This document shows, piece by piece, positions 32,466 to 45,967 of a stretch of DNA of 46,085 nt. The notes beneath the pieces were generated by a model. The model was not told the DNA's origin. It searched no databases and was given only the letters and a program-made list of their open reading frames with translations. The DNA is from Kitasatospora aureofaciens (lineage in GTDB: Bacteria > Actinomycetota > Actinomycetes > Streptomycetales > Streptomycetaceae). The position numbers were made by a program, and so were the translations under genes. How positions within the stretch are numbered: the first letter of the stretch is position 1; each line of letters begins with the position of its first letter. The stretch lies in NCBI RefSeq assembly GCF_019192735.1, contig NZ_JAHTKP010000060.1, positions 1 through 46,085 of the forward strand. Direction: 5' to 3'.

Positions 32466-32756
32466 GGGGCACGCCTTTCGAGCGGATGGCCACCTGCTGG
32501 GAACAGTCTAGGGGCGGAGGCGGATCGGTTCTCAAGCAGGACAGGCCCGAATGCGCGCGCCCGCCCCGGTCGGGGCCGGCCCGCGCTGACCGGTCGTCAG
32601 CGGGGTCGCGCACGGGGCACGCGGTAATCGCTTTCCGGCCTGTGACGCGGGGTACGGACGTTCGGTTCCATACATCGCGCCTACCCTCCTCCGAACGAGT
32701 GACACCTCATTCAGGACACGAGCCGTTCGGGTACGGGCCGTCCGGGGCACGGCCCG
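32466..32756. other. Intergenic region between ftsK and the RodZ-like gene
   Basis: A 291-bp gap. I see no gene. It contains the hairpin that overlaps the ftsK stop and presumably the promoter of the RodZ-like / rimO / pgsA / cinA genes. Confidence 0.55.
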
Positions 32757-32757
32757 T
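32733..32757 (-). terminator. Hairpin at the ftsK 3' end
   Basis: ACGGGCCG (32733-32740) and CGGCCCGT (32750-32757) form an 8-bp stem with a 9-nt loop that touches the ftsK stop codon (32757-32759). Likely ftsK terminator; no T-run. Confidence 0.55.
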
Positions 32758-35432
32758 CAGCCCCGCAGGGTGACCAGCACCCCGTCCAGCTCGTCCGGCT
32801 TCACCAGCACGTCGCGCGCCTTGGAGCCCTCGCTCGGCCCGACGATCCCGCGCGACTCCATCAGGTCCATCAGCCGGCCCGCCTTGGCGAAGCCGACCCG
32901 GAGCTTGCGCTGGAGCATCGAGGTCGAGCCGAACTGGGTGGAGACCACCAGCTCAGCGGCCTGGATCAGCAGGTCGAGGTCGTCGCCGATCTCCTCGTCG
33001 ATCTCCTTCTTCGGCCCGCCGCCGACCATCACGTCGTCCCGGTAGACGGCGGTCAGCTGGTCCTTGCAGTGCTGCACCACCGCGGCGATCTCCGCCTCGG
33101 TGACGAACGCGCCCTGCATGCGGATCGGCTTGCTGGCGCCCATCGGCAGGAAGAGCGCGTCGCCCTTGCCGATCAGCTTCTCCGCCCCGGGCTGGTCCAG
33201 GATGACCCGGGAGTCGGCCATCGCGGAGGTCGCGAAGGCCAGCCGGGACGGCACGTTGGCCTTGATCAGACCGGTGACCACGTCCACCGAGGGCCGCTGG
33301 GTGGCGAGCACCAGGTGGATGCCGGCCGCACGGGCCAGCTGGGTGATCCGGACCACCGAGTCCTCGACGTCGCGCGGCGCGACCATCATCAGGTCGGCCA
33401 GCTCGTCGACGATCACCAGCAGGTACGGGTACGGCGTCAGCTCGCGCTCGCTGCCGAGCGGCGGGGTGACCTTGCCGGCCCGCACGGCCGCGTTGAAGTC
33501 GTCCACGTGCCGGAAGCCGAACGCCGCGAGGTCGTCGTAGCGCATGTCCATCTCGCGCACCACCCACTGGAGGGCCTCGGCGGCCTTCTTGGGATTGGTG
33601 ATGATCGGCGTGACCAGGTGCGGGATGCCCTCGTACGCGGTCAGTTCGACCCGCTTGGGGTCGACCAGCACCATCCGCACCTCGTCCGGGGTGGCCCGGG
33701 CGAGGATCGAGGTGATCAGGCAGTTGATGCAGGACGACTTGCCCGCGCCGGTCGCGCCGGCCACCAGGATGTGCGGCATCTTGGCGAGGTTGGCCATCAC
33801 GGTGTGACCCTCGACGTCCTTGCCCATGCCGACGACCATCGGGTGGGTGTCCTCGGCGGCCGTGCGCGAGCGCAGCAGGTCGCCGAGGTTGACCATCTCG
33901 CGGTCCCGGTTGGGGATCTCGATGCCGACCGCGGACTTGCCCGGGATCGGGCTGATGATCCGCACGTCCGCGCTGGCCACCGCGTACGCGATGTTCTTGG
34001 CGAGCGCGGTGATCCGCTCCACCTTGACGGCCGGGCCGAGCTCGACCTCGTAGCGGGTGACCGTCGGGCCCCGGGTGAAGCCGGTGACCTTGGCGTCCAC
34101 CTTGAACTCGGCGAACGTGCCGGTGAGCTGGGCCACCACCTCATCGTTGAGCGCGCTGCGGGCCTTGGCCGGGCCGCCGCGCTCCAGCAGGTCGAGCGAG
34201 GGCAGGGCGTAGGTGATGTCGCCGGCGAGCTGGAGCTGCTCCATCCGCACCGGGGCCGCGCCGTGCTCCTCCGGCGCGCCCGGGCTGCCACTGCGGGCCC
34301 CCGGGACGGCGGCCTCCTCCGGCGGGGCGGTACGGTCCTGCACCTGGTGCATCATGTTCGCCACCGCGGAGGAGGCGGGCACGCCGTAGACCAGCGCACC
34401 GTCCAGATCGGCGGCGGCGCCGGCGGCGAGGTCACGGGTGGCGTACGGGTCGACCGGCTCCTTGTCCAAGGACACCCGGACGGCTTCGGGCTGCTCCTCG
34501 TCGTCAGCGTGCTTGCGACGGCGGCGACGGCGGCGGCGGGCGGCCACCTCGTCGCCCGGGTCCTCGCTGTCCACAGTGAACGGCAGGGCCGACGGGTCGG
34601 CGTCCTCCGGCGGCTCGGTGGACAGATCGCGCTCCGGCGTACGCCCCTCGCCCAGCTCGTCCTCCGGCCCGGGCTCGACCACGCCGAGCCGCACGCCCGC
34701 CGCCCGCAGCCGCTCGGGGATGCGGTTGACCGGGGTGGCGGTGACCACCAGCAGGCCGAAGAAGGCCAGCAGCAGGAGCAGCGGCACGGCCAGCGCCGGG
34801 CCCGCGGCGGCCATCATCGGGGTGGACACGGCCCAGCCGATGATGCCGCCGGCCCCCCTTATCCGGGACGCGCCGCTGCCCATCATGGGCGCACCGCAGC
34901 CGATGTGGACCAGGCCGAGGGTACCGACCACCAGCGCGCTCAGGCCGATCACGATCCGGCCGTTGGCCTCCGGCAGCTCCGGGTGGCGCCAGAGCCGGAT
35001 CGCTATCCCGGCCAGCAGGAAGGGCACCAACACATCGAGCCGCCCGAACAGCCCGGAGACGACGGCGGTGGCCGCCTCGCCGAGCCAGCCCTGTGGGCTG
35101 AACCAGGTGCCCGCGGCGGTGATCAGGGCGAGCGCGAACAGCACCAGACCCAGCCCGTCCTTGCGGTGGGCCGGGTGGAGGTTCTTGGCGCCGTCGCCGA
35201 AGCCCCGGAAGACGGCCGCGATCGGGCTCGCCAGGGCATTGAGGGCGCGCATCAGTACCGACCTGGTCGGAGGCGGCGGTGGCGGGGCCGGCCTGGCCGC
35301 CGTCTTCTTCGCGGGGGCCTTGCGGGCTGCCGCCTTCTTCACGGGCGGCTTGCCCGGGGCCTTCGCCGCGGCCTTCTTGGACGGTCCCGGACTCGACTTA
35401 CGTGCTGCGTTCCCGGGCGTACGAGTGGCCAT
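32757..35432 (-). CDS. ftsK: DNA translocase FtsK
   Basis: A septal DNA pump that moves chromosomes during sporulation septation and division. The product has 891 residues. The N-terminus is alanine/lysine-rich and basic, followed by about four membrane helices (residues 95-240), an arginine/acid-rich linker, and the motor with Walker A AGATGAGKS near residue 560 and Walker B LLVIVDELAD near 672. The C-terminal gamma winged helix (ELVVSTQFGSTSMLQRKLRV, AGRLMDLMESRGIVGP) reads orienting sequences. The ATG at 35432 is the first clear start. Confidence 0.96.
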   Translation of the reverse strand: MATRTPGNAARKSSPGPSKKAAAKAPGKPPVKKAAARKAPAKKTAARPAPPPPPPTRSVLMRALNALASPIAAVFRGFGDGAKNLHPAHRKDGLGLVLFALALITAAGTWFSPQGWLGEAATAVVSGLFGRLDVLVPFLLAGIAIRLWRHPELPEANGRIVIGLSALVVGTLGLVHIGCGAPMMGSGASRIRGAGGIIGWAVSTPMMAAAGPALAVPLLLLLAFFGLLVVTATPVNRIPERLRAAGVRLGVVEPGPEDELGEGRTPERDLSTEPPEDADPSALPFTVDSEDPGDEVAARRRRRRRRKHADDEEQPEAVRVSLDKEPVDPYATRDLAAGAAADLDGALVYGVPASSAVANMMHQVQDRTAPPEEAAVPGARSGSPGAPEEHGAAPVRMEQLQLAGDITYALPSLDLLERGGPAKARSALNDEVVAQLTGTFAEFKVDAKVTGFTRGPTVTRYEVELGPAVKVERITALAKNIAYAVASADVRIISPIPGKSAVGIEIPNRDREMVNLGDLLRSRTAAEDTHPMVVGMGKDVEGHTVMANLAKMPHILVAGATGAGKSSCINCLITSILARATPDEVRMVLVDPKRVELTAYEGIPHLVTPIITNPKKAAEALQWVVREMDMRYDDLAAFGFRHVDDFNAAVRAGKVTPPLGSERELTPYPYLLVIVDELADLMMVAPRDVEDSVVRITQLARAAGIHLVLATQRPSVDVVTGLIKANVPSRLAFATSAMADSRVILDQPGAEKLIGKGDALFLPMGASKPIRMQGAFVTEAEIAAVVQHCKDQLTAVYRDDVMVGGGPKKEIDEEIGDDLDLLIQAAELVVSTQFGSTSMLQRKLRVGFAKAGRLMDLMESRGIVGPSEGSKARDVLVKPDELDGVLVTLRG

Positions 35433-35569
35433 GGCTCAGCAGCCTACCGGTGCACGCCACCGGCGCACCGAGCCACGGGCCCCCGGAGTGTCGACACACC
35501 GTCACGCTGACCCGGTTTCACCCGGGCGCCCCGGATCTTCACCCGGACGGGCGAGGGCGCGGTGGCGGT

Positions 35570-36205
35570 TTACGCCGTTCCCGGGCGCAGCGCGTCCAGG
35601 GCCCTGCGCAGCCCGGCGAGCTTGCGCTCCAGGTGCGCCGCGGTGGCGGCCACCCCGGCGTCCGCGCTGCCGTCCAGCTGCTTGCCCAGCGCCTCCGCCT
35701 GCTCCTCGACCGCCGCCAGCCGGGCGGACAGCTCGCCGAGCAGCGCCCCGCCGAGGGCCGGCTCGCCGCCGCCCGCCTCCAGTTCCAGCCGCAGCAGCGC
35801 GGCCTGCTCCTTCAGCTGGCAGTTCTTCACGTACAGGTCGACGAAGACGGAGACCTTGGCGCGCAGCACCCACGGGTCGAAGGGCTTGGAGATGTAGTCG
35901 ACGGCCCCGGCCGCGTAGCCGCGGAAGGTGTGGTGCGGGCCGTGGTTGATCGCGGTGAGGAAGATGATCGGGATGTCCCGGGTGCGCTCGCGGCGCTTGA
36001 TGTGGGCGGCCGTCTCGAAGCCGTCCATCCCGGGCATCTGGACGTCCAGCAGGATCACCGCGAAGTCGTCGGTCAGCAGCGCCTTGAGCGCCTCCTCGCC
36101 GGACGCGGCGCGCACCAGCGTCTGATCGAGCGCCGACAGGATCGCCTCCAGTGCCAGCAGGTTCTCCGGCCGGTCGTCGACCAGGAGGATCTTCGCCTTC
36201 TGCAT
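35570..36205 (-). CDS. osaB: Response regulator OsaB (osmoadaptation)
   Basis: A 211-residue response regulator. The receiver has DD at 10-11, phospho-acceptor D54 (ILLDVQMPGMDG) and K107 (SKPFD). The C-terminal part is predicted coiled coil (EQAALLRLELEAGG, ARLAAVEEQAEALGKQL) with no DNA-binding domain, so output is probably through protein contact. In S. coelicolor OsaB is needed for growth and development under osmotic stress. The ATG at 36205 follows GGAGGGCGGG. It lies downstream of osaA on the same strand. Confidence 0.9.
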   Translation of the reverse strand: MQKAKILLVDDRPENLLALEAILSALDQTLVRAASGEEALKALLTDDFAVILLDVQMPGMDGFETAAHIKRRERTRDIPIIFLTAINHGPHHTFRGYAAGAVDYISKPFDPWVLRAKVSVFVDLYVKNCQLKEQAALLRLELEAGGGEPALGGALLGELSARLAAVEEQAEALGKQLDGSADAGVAATAAHLERKLAGLRRALDALRPGTA

Positions 36206-36315
36206 CTGGGCCCGCCCTCCTGTCGCCTGCCTGCCCGGTGATGGCACTCGCGTACTGCCCACCGCTACCCCGGTCATGCTAGCCGCACCCCCTCGCCCGG
36301 CACATCGCTCCGTCG

Positions 36316-36327
36316 CGAACCGGTTCG
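36316..36327. promoter_or_regulatory. Palindrome upstream of osaB
   Basis: CGAACCGGTTCG at 36316-36327 is a perfect 12-bp palindrome about 110 bp before the osaB start. A second inverted repeat, CACGCT-CAGC-AGCGTG, lies at 36355-36370. Either may be an operator; the regulator is unknown. Confidence 0.4.
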
Positions 36328-36452
36328 GAGCGGCACGCAGGCAGTGCTCCGGCGCACGCTCAGCAGCGTGTCGTCATCCGGTCACTGTTCGCAACGATCG
36401 GTGACCCTACCGGGTTCCCGGCCCTCCCCGCCAGCAAACCGGCCCCCCGACC

Positions 36453-36487
36453 GGCGCGCACCCCGGAGCCCGGCCCGGGTGCGCGCC
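36453..36487 (-). terminator. osaA terminator hairpin
   Basis: A perfect 11-bp stem, GGCGCGCACCC at 36453-36463 and GGGTGCGCGCC at 36477-36487, with a 13-nt GC-rich loop, 7 bp after the osaA stop. It suggests osaB has its own promoter. Confidence 0.75.
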
Positions 36488-36494
36488 CCTGGCC

Positions 36495-41174
<4,680 letters not shown>

Positions 41175-41590
41175 CGGGCCCCTCCCACGTCGTGAACTGT
41201 CCGGTGACCGTCCGTGCCCCATCGGGCCCGGGCCAGGGCACCGGCCCGGCTGGGCTGCGCACCGGCCGCCCCTCTCGGCACACCGGCACCCGCATCGACC
41301 GTACTGCTCCGACCGGCCGTCGCGGACCCCCCAGTCTGGCAGCAACGGCGCCGGGTATACGGCCGGTTGCACACGGTTGTTACCGCCTCTCCAGAAACAG
41401 GTGGGCAGAATCACCCTCTGGTGCCTGTTTCGACGCCCCGCCCCCACGGGGAACCAAGCGGAAAGTAGGGTGGAGCGCTGCACCGGGCCACGACCCGACC
41501 CAGCGCCGACGCTCACCCCGCCGGCGCGCACGGGGAGTCGGCGAAGCACCCCGGGACAACCAGCCGGAGCAACAGAGGAGACGTGGCAAC
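41175..41590. promoter_or_regulatory. Divergent osaA / osaC control region
   Basis: A 416-bp gap with no convincing gene. It holds the osaA ribosome site, a SigB-like promoter motif (separate entry), and an inverted repeat AAACAGG (41395-41401) / CCTGTTT (41424-41430). Confidence 0.65.
41334..41358 (+). promoter_or_regulatory. Candidate SigB-type promoter of osaC
   Basis: GTCT (41334-41337), 15 bp, GGGTAT (41353-41358). This fits the SigB consensus described for S. coelicolor, GNNT-N14-16-GGGTA(C/T), and points toward osaC about 230 bp downstream. Confidence 0.5.
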
Positions 41591-44152
41591 GTGGTCACCG
41601 CGCGCGCAGCCGCCACCTTCGACCCCGACGGCCGGTCGGCGGCCGCCGCCCGCAGCTTCGTCCGGGACGCGCTGCTCGGCTGGGGCCTGCCCGAGGTCGT
41701 CGACGACGCCGTCGTCCTGGTCAGCGAACTGGTCACCAACGCCGTCGTACACGCCGGCACCGCCGCCGAGGTCTGCTGCCTGCGCGAGGAGGAGACCGTC
41801 CGGATCGAGGTCACCGACCACCACCCCGAACGCGGCCTGCCCGCCTTCACCGACGGACCCGTCACCGCCTCCGACCGCTACGCCGACCCGGACGGCGAGG
41901 GCGGCCGCGGCCTGCTGATGTGCTCCGCGCTGGCCGAGCGCTGGGGCGTCGAGTACGCGGCCGGCCGCAAGACCGTCTGGTTCCGGCTCGCCCTTCCCGT
42001 CCCGGTCGCCGGGACCCGCTACGCCGTCCCCGCCACCCCCGGCAGCGACCTGCCCAGCGGCCCCGGCCCGGTGCACGTCGCCGTCGTCCAGCTCGACGAC
42101 GACGGCCGCGTCCTCGCCTGGAACCCCGACGCCGAGGCGCTCTTCCGGCACCCCGCCGACGCCGTCCTCGGCCGCCCCTGGGCCGACCTCGCCGTCTGGC
42201 CCGACGCCCCCGCCCGCGGGCTCGGCCTCGCCGAGACGCTGCGGCTGGCCCGCTGGGAGGGCGGCTTCGCCGTCCGCCGCGCCGACGGCCGCACGGTCGA
42301 GGTGTACGGCGTCCAGGTCCGCGTCCGCGACACCGAGGGCGTACCCTCCACGCTCTGCCTGCTCGTCCTCGAACCCGACCGCGCGGTGCTCCGCTCCCCG
42401 GCCCGCGCCCTGCCCGGCGAGCGCCCCGACCAGACCGGCCCCCGGCTCGACCTGCTGGCCGGCCCGGTCGCCACCGACGACCTCGACACCCTCCTCCAGC
42501 GCACCGTCGACCGGGCCCGCGACCTGCTCGACGCCGACGCCGCGTACCTGCTGCTCACCACCGACGACGAGAACGAGTTCGAGGTCCGCGCCGCCACCGG
42601 CCTCACCACCGGGCACCGCCGGCACGCCCGCTTCCCGGTCGAGAGCGGCAACCGCTACGACTCCGCCCGGCTGCCCTCCGTCCACGAGGACCTGACCGCC
42701 CGTCCGACCGGACTGCCCCTGCTCGACGGCAGCGGCATGCGCTCGCTGGTCACCGTCCCGCTCAAGGTCGAGGGCCGGCTGATCGGCTCGCTCGGCATCG
42801 CCACCGCCGCCCCCGGCCGCTACGACAACGAGGACGCGCTGCGCCTGCAGTTCGCCGCCGACCGGGTGGCCCTCGCCGTCGAGAGCACCCGCCTCACCGA
42901 GCTCGAACGGCTGCGCAGAGGCTCGCTCTCCTTCCTCGTCGAGGCCTCCGACCTGCTCGCCGGCACCCTCGAACACGAGCAGACCCTCGCGCTGATGGCC
43001 CAGATGGCCGTCCCCACCCTCGCCTCCTGGTGCGCCGTCTACACCAAGGGCGACCACGGCGCCGCGCCCCGCCTCGCCTTCGTCCTGCACGAGGACGAGG
43101 ACCGGATCGACCCGCTGCGCGACCTGCTCGGCAAGACCCCCGCCCCGGAGGCCGGCCCGGCCCACAGCGCCCGCTTCTGGCCCGCGCCCGCCGAGACCGC
43201 CGCCGCCGGCGGGCTCACCGACGGCCCCGAACTCTCCGGCCTGCTCGGCGAGACGGTCGTCCTGCCACTCACCGCCCGCAACCGCGTCATCGGCCTGCTC
43301 GCCCTCGGCACCCCGGCCGGCGTCCGGTTCCGGCAGGAGATCCTCGAACTCGCCGAGGACCTGTCCCGCCGGGCCGCCCTCGCCCTCGACAACTCCCGCC
43401 TCTACTCCGAGCGCACGGCCACCAGCCAGGCCCTCCAGCGCAGCCTGCTCCCGCCGGACCTGCCCGAGATCCCGGGTGTCGAGGTGGACGTCTACTACCA
43501 GGCCGCCGGCGAGGGCAACGAGGTCGGGGGCGACTTCTACGACCTGTTCACCATCCGCGAGGGCACCTACGGCTTCGCCATCGGCGACGTCTGCGGCACC
43601 GGCCCCGAGGCCGCCTCCGTCACCGGCCTCGCCCGGCACTCGCTCCGGCTGCTCGCTCGCGAGGGCCTGGACGCCCCGCAGGTCCTCAGCCGGCTCAACG
43701 CGGCCATCCTGGACGAGGGTTCACGCAGCCGCTTCCTCACCCTGCTCTACGGCGAGCTGACGCCCCGACCGGACGGCAGCACCGAACTGTCCCTGGTCTG
43801 CGCCGGCCACCCGCTGCCGCTGCGGCTGCGCACCGACGGCCAGGTGGACCGCGCCGCCACCCCGCAGCCGCTGCTCGGCGTCATGGACGACCTCGACCTC
43901 ACCGCCGAACACCTCGTGCTCGCCCCCGGCGAGGTCCTGCTCTGCGTCACCGACGGCGTGACCGAACGCCGCGAGGGCCGACGGATGTTGGGCGACGACG
44001 GCCTCGCCGAGGTCCTCACCGGCTGCACCGGCCTGACCGCCGGAGCCGTCGCGATGCGCGTGCAGCGCGCCGTCGAACGCTTCGCCCCGGAACCGCCGTC
44101 CGACGACATGGCCATCCTGACCCTGCGGGTGCCCGCCCAGCGCACCGCCTGA
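41591..44152 (+). CDS. osaC: OsaC: RsbW-like kinase - PAS - GAF - PP2C (SpoIIE) stress regulator
   Basis: An 853-residue multidomain regulator. An anti-sigma-type HATPase lies at about 10-135 (N-box ELVTNAVVHAG, G-box GGRGLLMCSALAERWG), then PAS (about 160-275), two GAF domains (about 290-440 and 450-610), and a C-terminal SpoIIE/PP2C phosphatase (about 625-850) with metal residues in GGDFYD, GDVCGTG, VTDGVTE and PSDDMAIL. In S. coelicolor the OsaC kinase domain binds SigB and returns it to low activity after osmotic shock. The GTG at 41591 has GAGGAG 10 nt upstream. It is divergent from osaA. Confidence 0.92.
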   Translation: MVTARAAATFDPDGRSAAAARSFVRDALLGWGLPEVVDDAVVLVSELVTNAVVHAGTAAEVCCLREEETVRIEVTDHHPERGLPAFTDGPVTASDRYADPDGEGGRGLLMCSALAERWGVEYAAGRKTVWFRLALPVPVAGTRYAVPATPGSDLPSGPGPVHVAVVQLDDDGRVLAWNPDAEALFRHPADAVLGRPWADLAVWPDAPARGLGLAETLRLARWEGGFAVRRADGRTVEVYGVQVRVRDTEGVPSTLCLLVLEPDRAVLRSPARALPGERPDQTGPRLDLLAGPVATDDLDTLLQRTVDRARDLLDADAAYLLLTTDDENEFEVRAATGLTTGHRRHARFPVESGNRYDSARLPSVHEDLTARPTGLPLLDGSGMRSLVTVPLKVEGRLIGSLGIATAAPGRYDNEDALRLQFAADRVALAVESTRLTELERLRRGSLSFLVEASDLLAGTLEHEQTLALMAQMAVPTLASWCAVYTKGDHGAAPRLAFVLHEDEDRIDPLRDLLGKTPAPEAGPAHSARFWPAPAETAAAGGLTDGPELSGLLGETVVLPLTARNRVIGLLALGTPAGVRFRQEILELAEDLSRRAALALDNSRLYSERTATSQALQRSLLPPDLPEIPGVEVDVYYQAAGEGNEVGGDFYDLFTIREGTYGFAIGDVCGTGPEAASVTGLARHSLRLLAREGLDAPQVLSRLNAAILDEGSRSRFLTLLYGELTPRPDGSTELSLVCAGHPLPLRLRTDGQVDRAATPQPLLGVMDDLDLTAEHLVLAPGEVLLCVTDGVTERREGRRMLGDDGLAEVLTGCTGLTAGAVAMRVQRAVERFAPEPPSDDMAILTLRVPAQRTA

Positions 44153-44452
44153 GCAGATCTGCCACGCCGGGCCCGGCCCGGTGGCCGCTCGTGAGCATTC
44201 CACAGCTGACAACGCCACAAATTGTGCGATTCACAAGGGTACAAGCGACTCCGGCCGGGTACACCGATCTCGCCGGGGAATCCCCCGGAAGGGGACGTGA
44301 CCAGTGGCTCTCCCGCTGGCCCATCACTTCTGACCGCAGCCCGCGCACGCCTCAGCCGTGCGCCCTCGGCGCGGTCGCACGCATCCACCCCATCGGACCA
44401 CTCCACTGCGTTGACTGCGCCCTGCGCGCGCCCAGAGTGAAAGGAGCCTCCG
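44153..44452. promoter_or_regulatory. Leader / promoter region of the YaaH-type gene
   Basis: A 300-bp gap with no gene seen. It contains two GGGTAC boxes (separate entry) and a small inverted repeat CCGGGG-AAT-CCCCCGG near 44275-44290. A cis-acting RNA element is possible but I could not match it to a known riboswitch. Confidence 0.55.
44237..44262 (+). promoter_or_regulatory. Candidate SigB-type promoter upstream of the YaaH-like gene
   Basis: GGGT (44237-44240), 16 bp, GGGTAC (44257-44262) fits the GNNT-N14-16-GGGTA(C/T) SigB pattern. A second GGGTAC is at 44237-44242. The start codon is about 190 bp downstream. Confidence 0.4.
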
Positions 44453-45016
44453 GTGAGCAACGAAGCTACCGGGGCAACGAACGCCCGTTCCACCGGAGCC
44501 GACGCGGGTAACCTCGGCTACCTCGCACTCGGCCTCACACTGCTCGCCTACGGCCTGCTCTCCACCGGCATCCTCAAGGGCACCGGGGTCGGGGACGCCG
44601 CACATCTCGCCCACGTCCTCGGCGGAATCACCCTGTTCGTCGCGGGCCTCTGGCAGCTCCGCGGCGGAGAGGGCTTCACCGGCACCGCCTTCACCAGCCT
44701 CGGCGCCTTCTGGGCGACCTGGTCGGTGGCCGGCGGTGCGAGCAAGAACGCCGCCGGGCTGTTCCTGCTGCTGTGGGCCCTGCTCGCCCTCACCCTCACT
44801 GCGGCCAGCTGGGGCGCCGGGCTGTTCAGTCGGGCCGTCTACGGCCTGCTGACGCTGTCACTGCTCCTGTCCGCCATCGCCGCGTTCGGCAGCCACACCA
44901 GTCTCGCCAAGGTCGCCGGCTGGGTGGCGGCGGTCTCCGGGCTCATCGCCTGGTACTGGGCCACCTCCAGGCTGAGCAACGGCAAGTGGGGGCGGATCGC
45001 CCTGCCGGTCAAGTGA
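44453..45016 (+). CDS. GPR1/FUN34/YaaH (SatP-like) membrane protein
   Basis: A 187-residue membrane protein with six likely helices, of the acetate/succinate transporter family. Family-like segments: GNLGYLALGLTLLAYGLLS, then GGITLFVAGLWQLRGGEGF, then TAFTSLGAFWATWS. The classical NPAPLGL start of true acetate transporters is replaced by GNLGYLAL, so the substrate may differ. The GTG has AAAGGAG 6 nt upstream. Its 3' end overlaps the convergent PAP2 gene by 8 bp. Confidence 0.85.
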   Translation: MSNEATGATNARSTGADAGNLGYLALGLTLLAYGLLSTGILKGTGVGDAAHLAHVLGGITLFVAGLWQLRGGEGFTGTAFTSLGAFWATWSVAGGASKNAAGLFLLLWALLALTLTAASWGAGLFSRAVYGLLTLSLLLSAIAAFGSHTSLAKVAGWVAAVSGLIAWYWATSRLSNGKWGRIALPVK

Positions 45017-45869
45017 CCTGCTTCGACTGATCCTTCGCATCCTGGCGGGGCCGGGCCTTCTCCGCGTCGACCGTGTCGACGGAGGAGATCCGGCCTCGCC
45101 GCCGTGCCACCAGCGCCAGGACGGTGTACGCGAAGAACAGGATCGCGACGGCGACGATGCCATCCGCCCAGAAGTGGTTCGCGGTCACCACGACCACCGC
45201 GACCGTCAGCACCGGGTGCAGCAGCATCACCCACCGGAACGGGCTCGGCGACACCCGGATCACCGCGACCGCCGCCAGCACACACCAGGCGACGTGCACC
45301 GACGGCATCGCCGACAGCTGGTCCGCCACCACCACACCGCCGACCGCGCCCCCGTACACCGACTGCCCGTACTCCGCGGCCACGTCGACGAACCCGTTCT
45401 GCGGCAGCATCCGGGGCGGCGCCACCGGAATGAACTGGACGAGCAGACAGATCGCGGTCGTGATCACCACCGTGTTGCGCACCCATGCATAGCGCTCGCG
45501 GTGCCGCAGGAAGACCCAGAGCAGCACGGCCAGCATCACGGCGAAGTGCATGACCGCGTAGTAGTAGTTCGACAGCCTCACCAGCACCGGATACGGCGTG
45601 ATGGCCGCCTGCCAGGATGCCTCGTCCGGCAACCCGATCGCCAGCTCGGTCCGATGGATCCAGCTCGCCCGGTCCAGCGCGTGGTCCGCACTCATCACCG
45701 ACAGATGGCCCACCAGCTGCCAGAGTGCGAACAGCGCCAACAGCGTGCCGGCCTCGCGCAACAACGCCGACAGCGACGGCTTCCGAACCCGGGCGGCCAC
45801 GTACGCACCGCCGTAGAGAGCGACCGCGGTGCCCCCGGCGGACTGCCAGGTAAGAGTCAGGTTCTGCAA
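45009..45869 (-). CDS. PAP2-family membrane phosphatase / inositol-phosphotransferase-like protein
   Basis: A 286-residue integral membrane protein with about six helices and PAP2-type catalytic motifs: LSAMPSVHVAW (SxxH motif with the catalytic His) and TANHFWADGI (HxxxD motif). The pattern is closest to PAP2_3 / IPC-synthase-like lipid enzymes. The TTG start at 45869 is weakly supported (GGAGAGG about 12 nt upstream); a later start is possible. It reads away from the 5S gene behind a strong terminator. Confidence 0.83.
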   Translation of the reverse strand: MQNLTLTWQSAGGTAVALYGGAYVAARVRKPSLSALLREAGTLLALFALWQLVGHLSVMSADHALDRASWIHRTELAIGLPDEASWQAAITPYPVLVRLSNYYYAVMHFAVMLAVLLWVFLRHRERYAWVRNTVVITTAICLLVQFIPVAPPRMLPQNGFVDVAAEYGQSVYGGAVGGVVVADQLSAMPSVHVAWCVLAAVAVIRVSPSPFRWVMLLHPVLTVAVVVVTANHFWADGIVAVAILFFAYTVLALVARRRGRISSVDTVDAEKARPRQDAKDQSKQVT

Positions 45870-45921
45870 AGCGGATCGTGCCTCTCCACCGAGCTGCGGT
45901 TCGTGTTGGCAGAGGGTAACG

Positions 45922-45959
45922 CAAAAAGACCCCCTCCCGAATGGGAGGGGGTCTTTTTG
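45922..45959. terminator. Terminator of the rRNA operon
   Basis: A perfect 17-bp stem, CAAAAAGACCCCCTCCC (45922-45938) and its complement (45943-45959), with loop GAAT. It has a T-run in both directions. It ends the leftward rRNA operon just after the 5S gene and shields the PAP2 gene. Confidence 0.93.
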
Positions 45960-45967
45960 GAATGATT

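Noticed and set aside
41513..43639. A 708-codon minus-strand open frame opposite osaC
   Set aside because: Glycine/glutamate/valine-rich shadow of the PAS-GAF-PP2C gene.
44220..44320. Possible riboswitch (ydaO/c-di-AMP type) before the YaaH-like gene
   Set aside because: A few loop-like GGGTAC and CCGGGG elements are present but I could not place the conserved core stems; a covariance search (Infernal with the ydaO-yuaA model) would decide.
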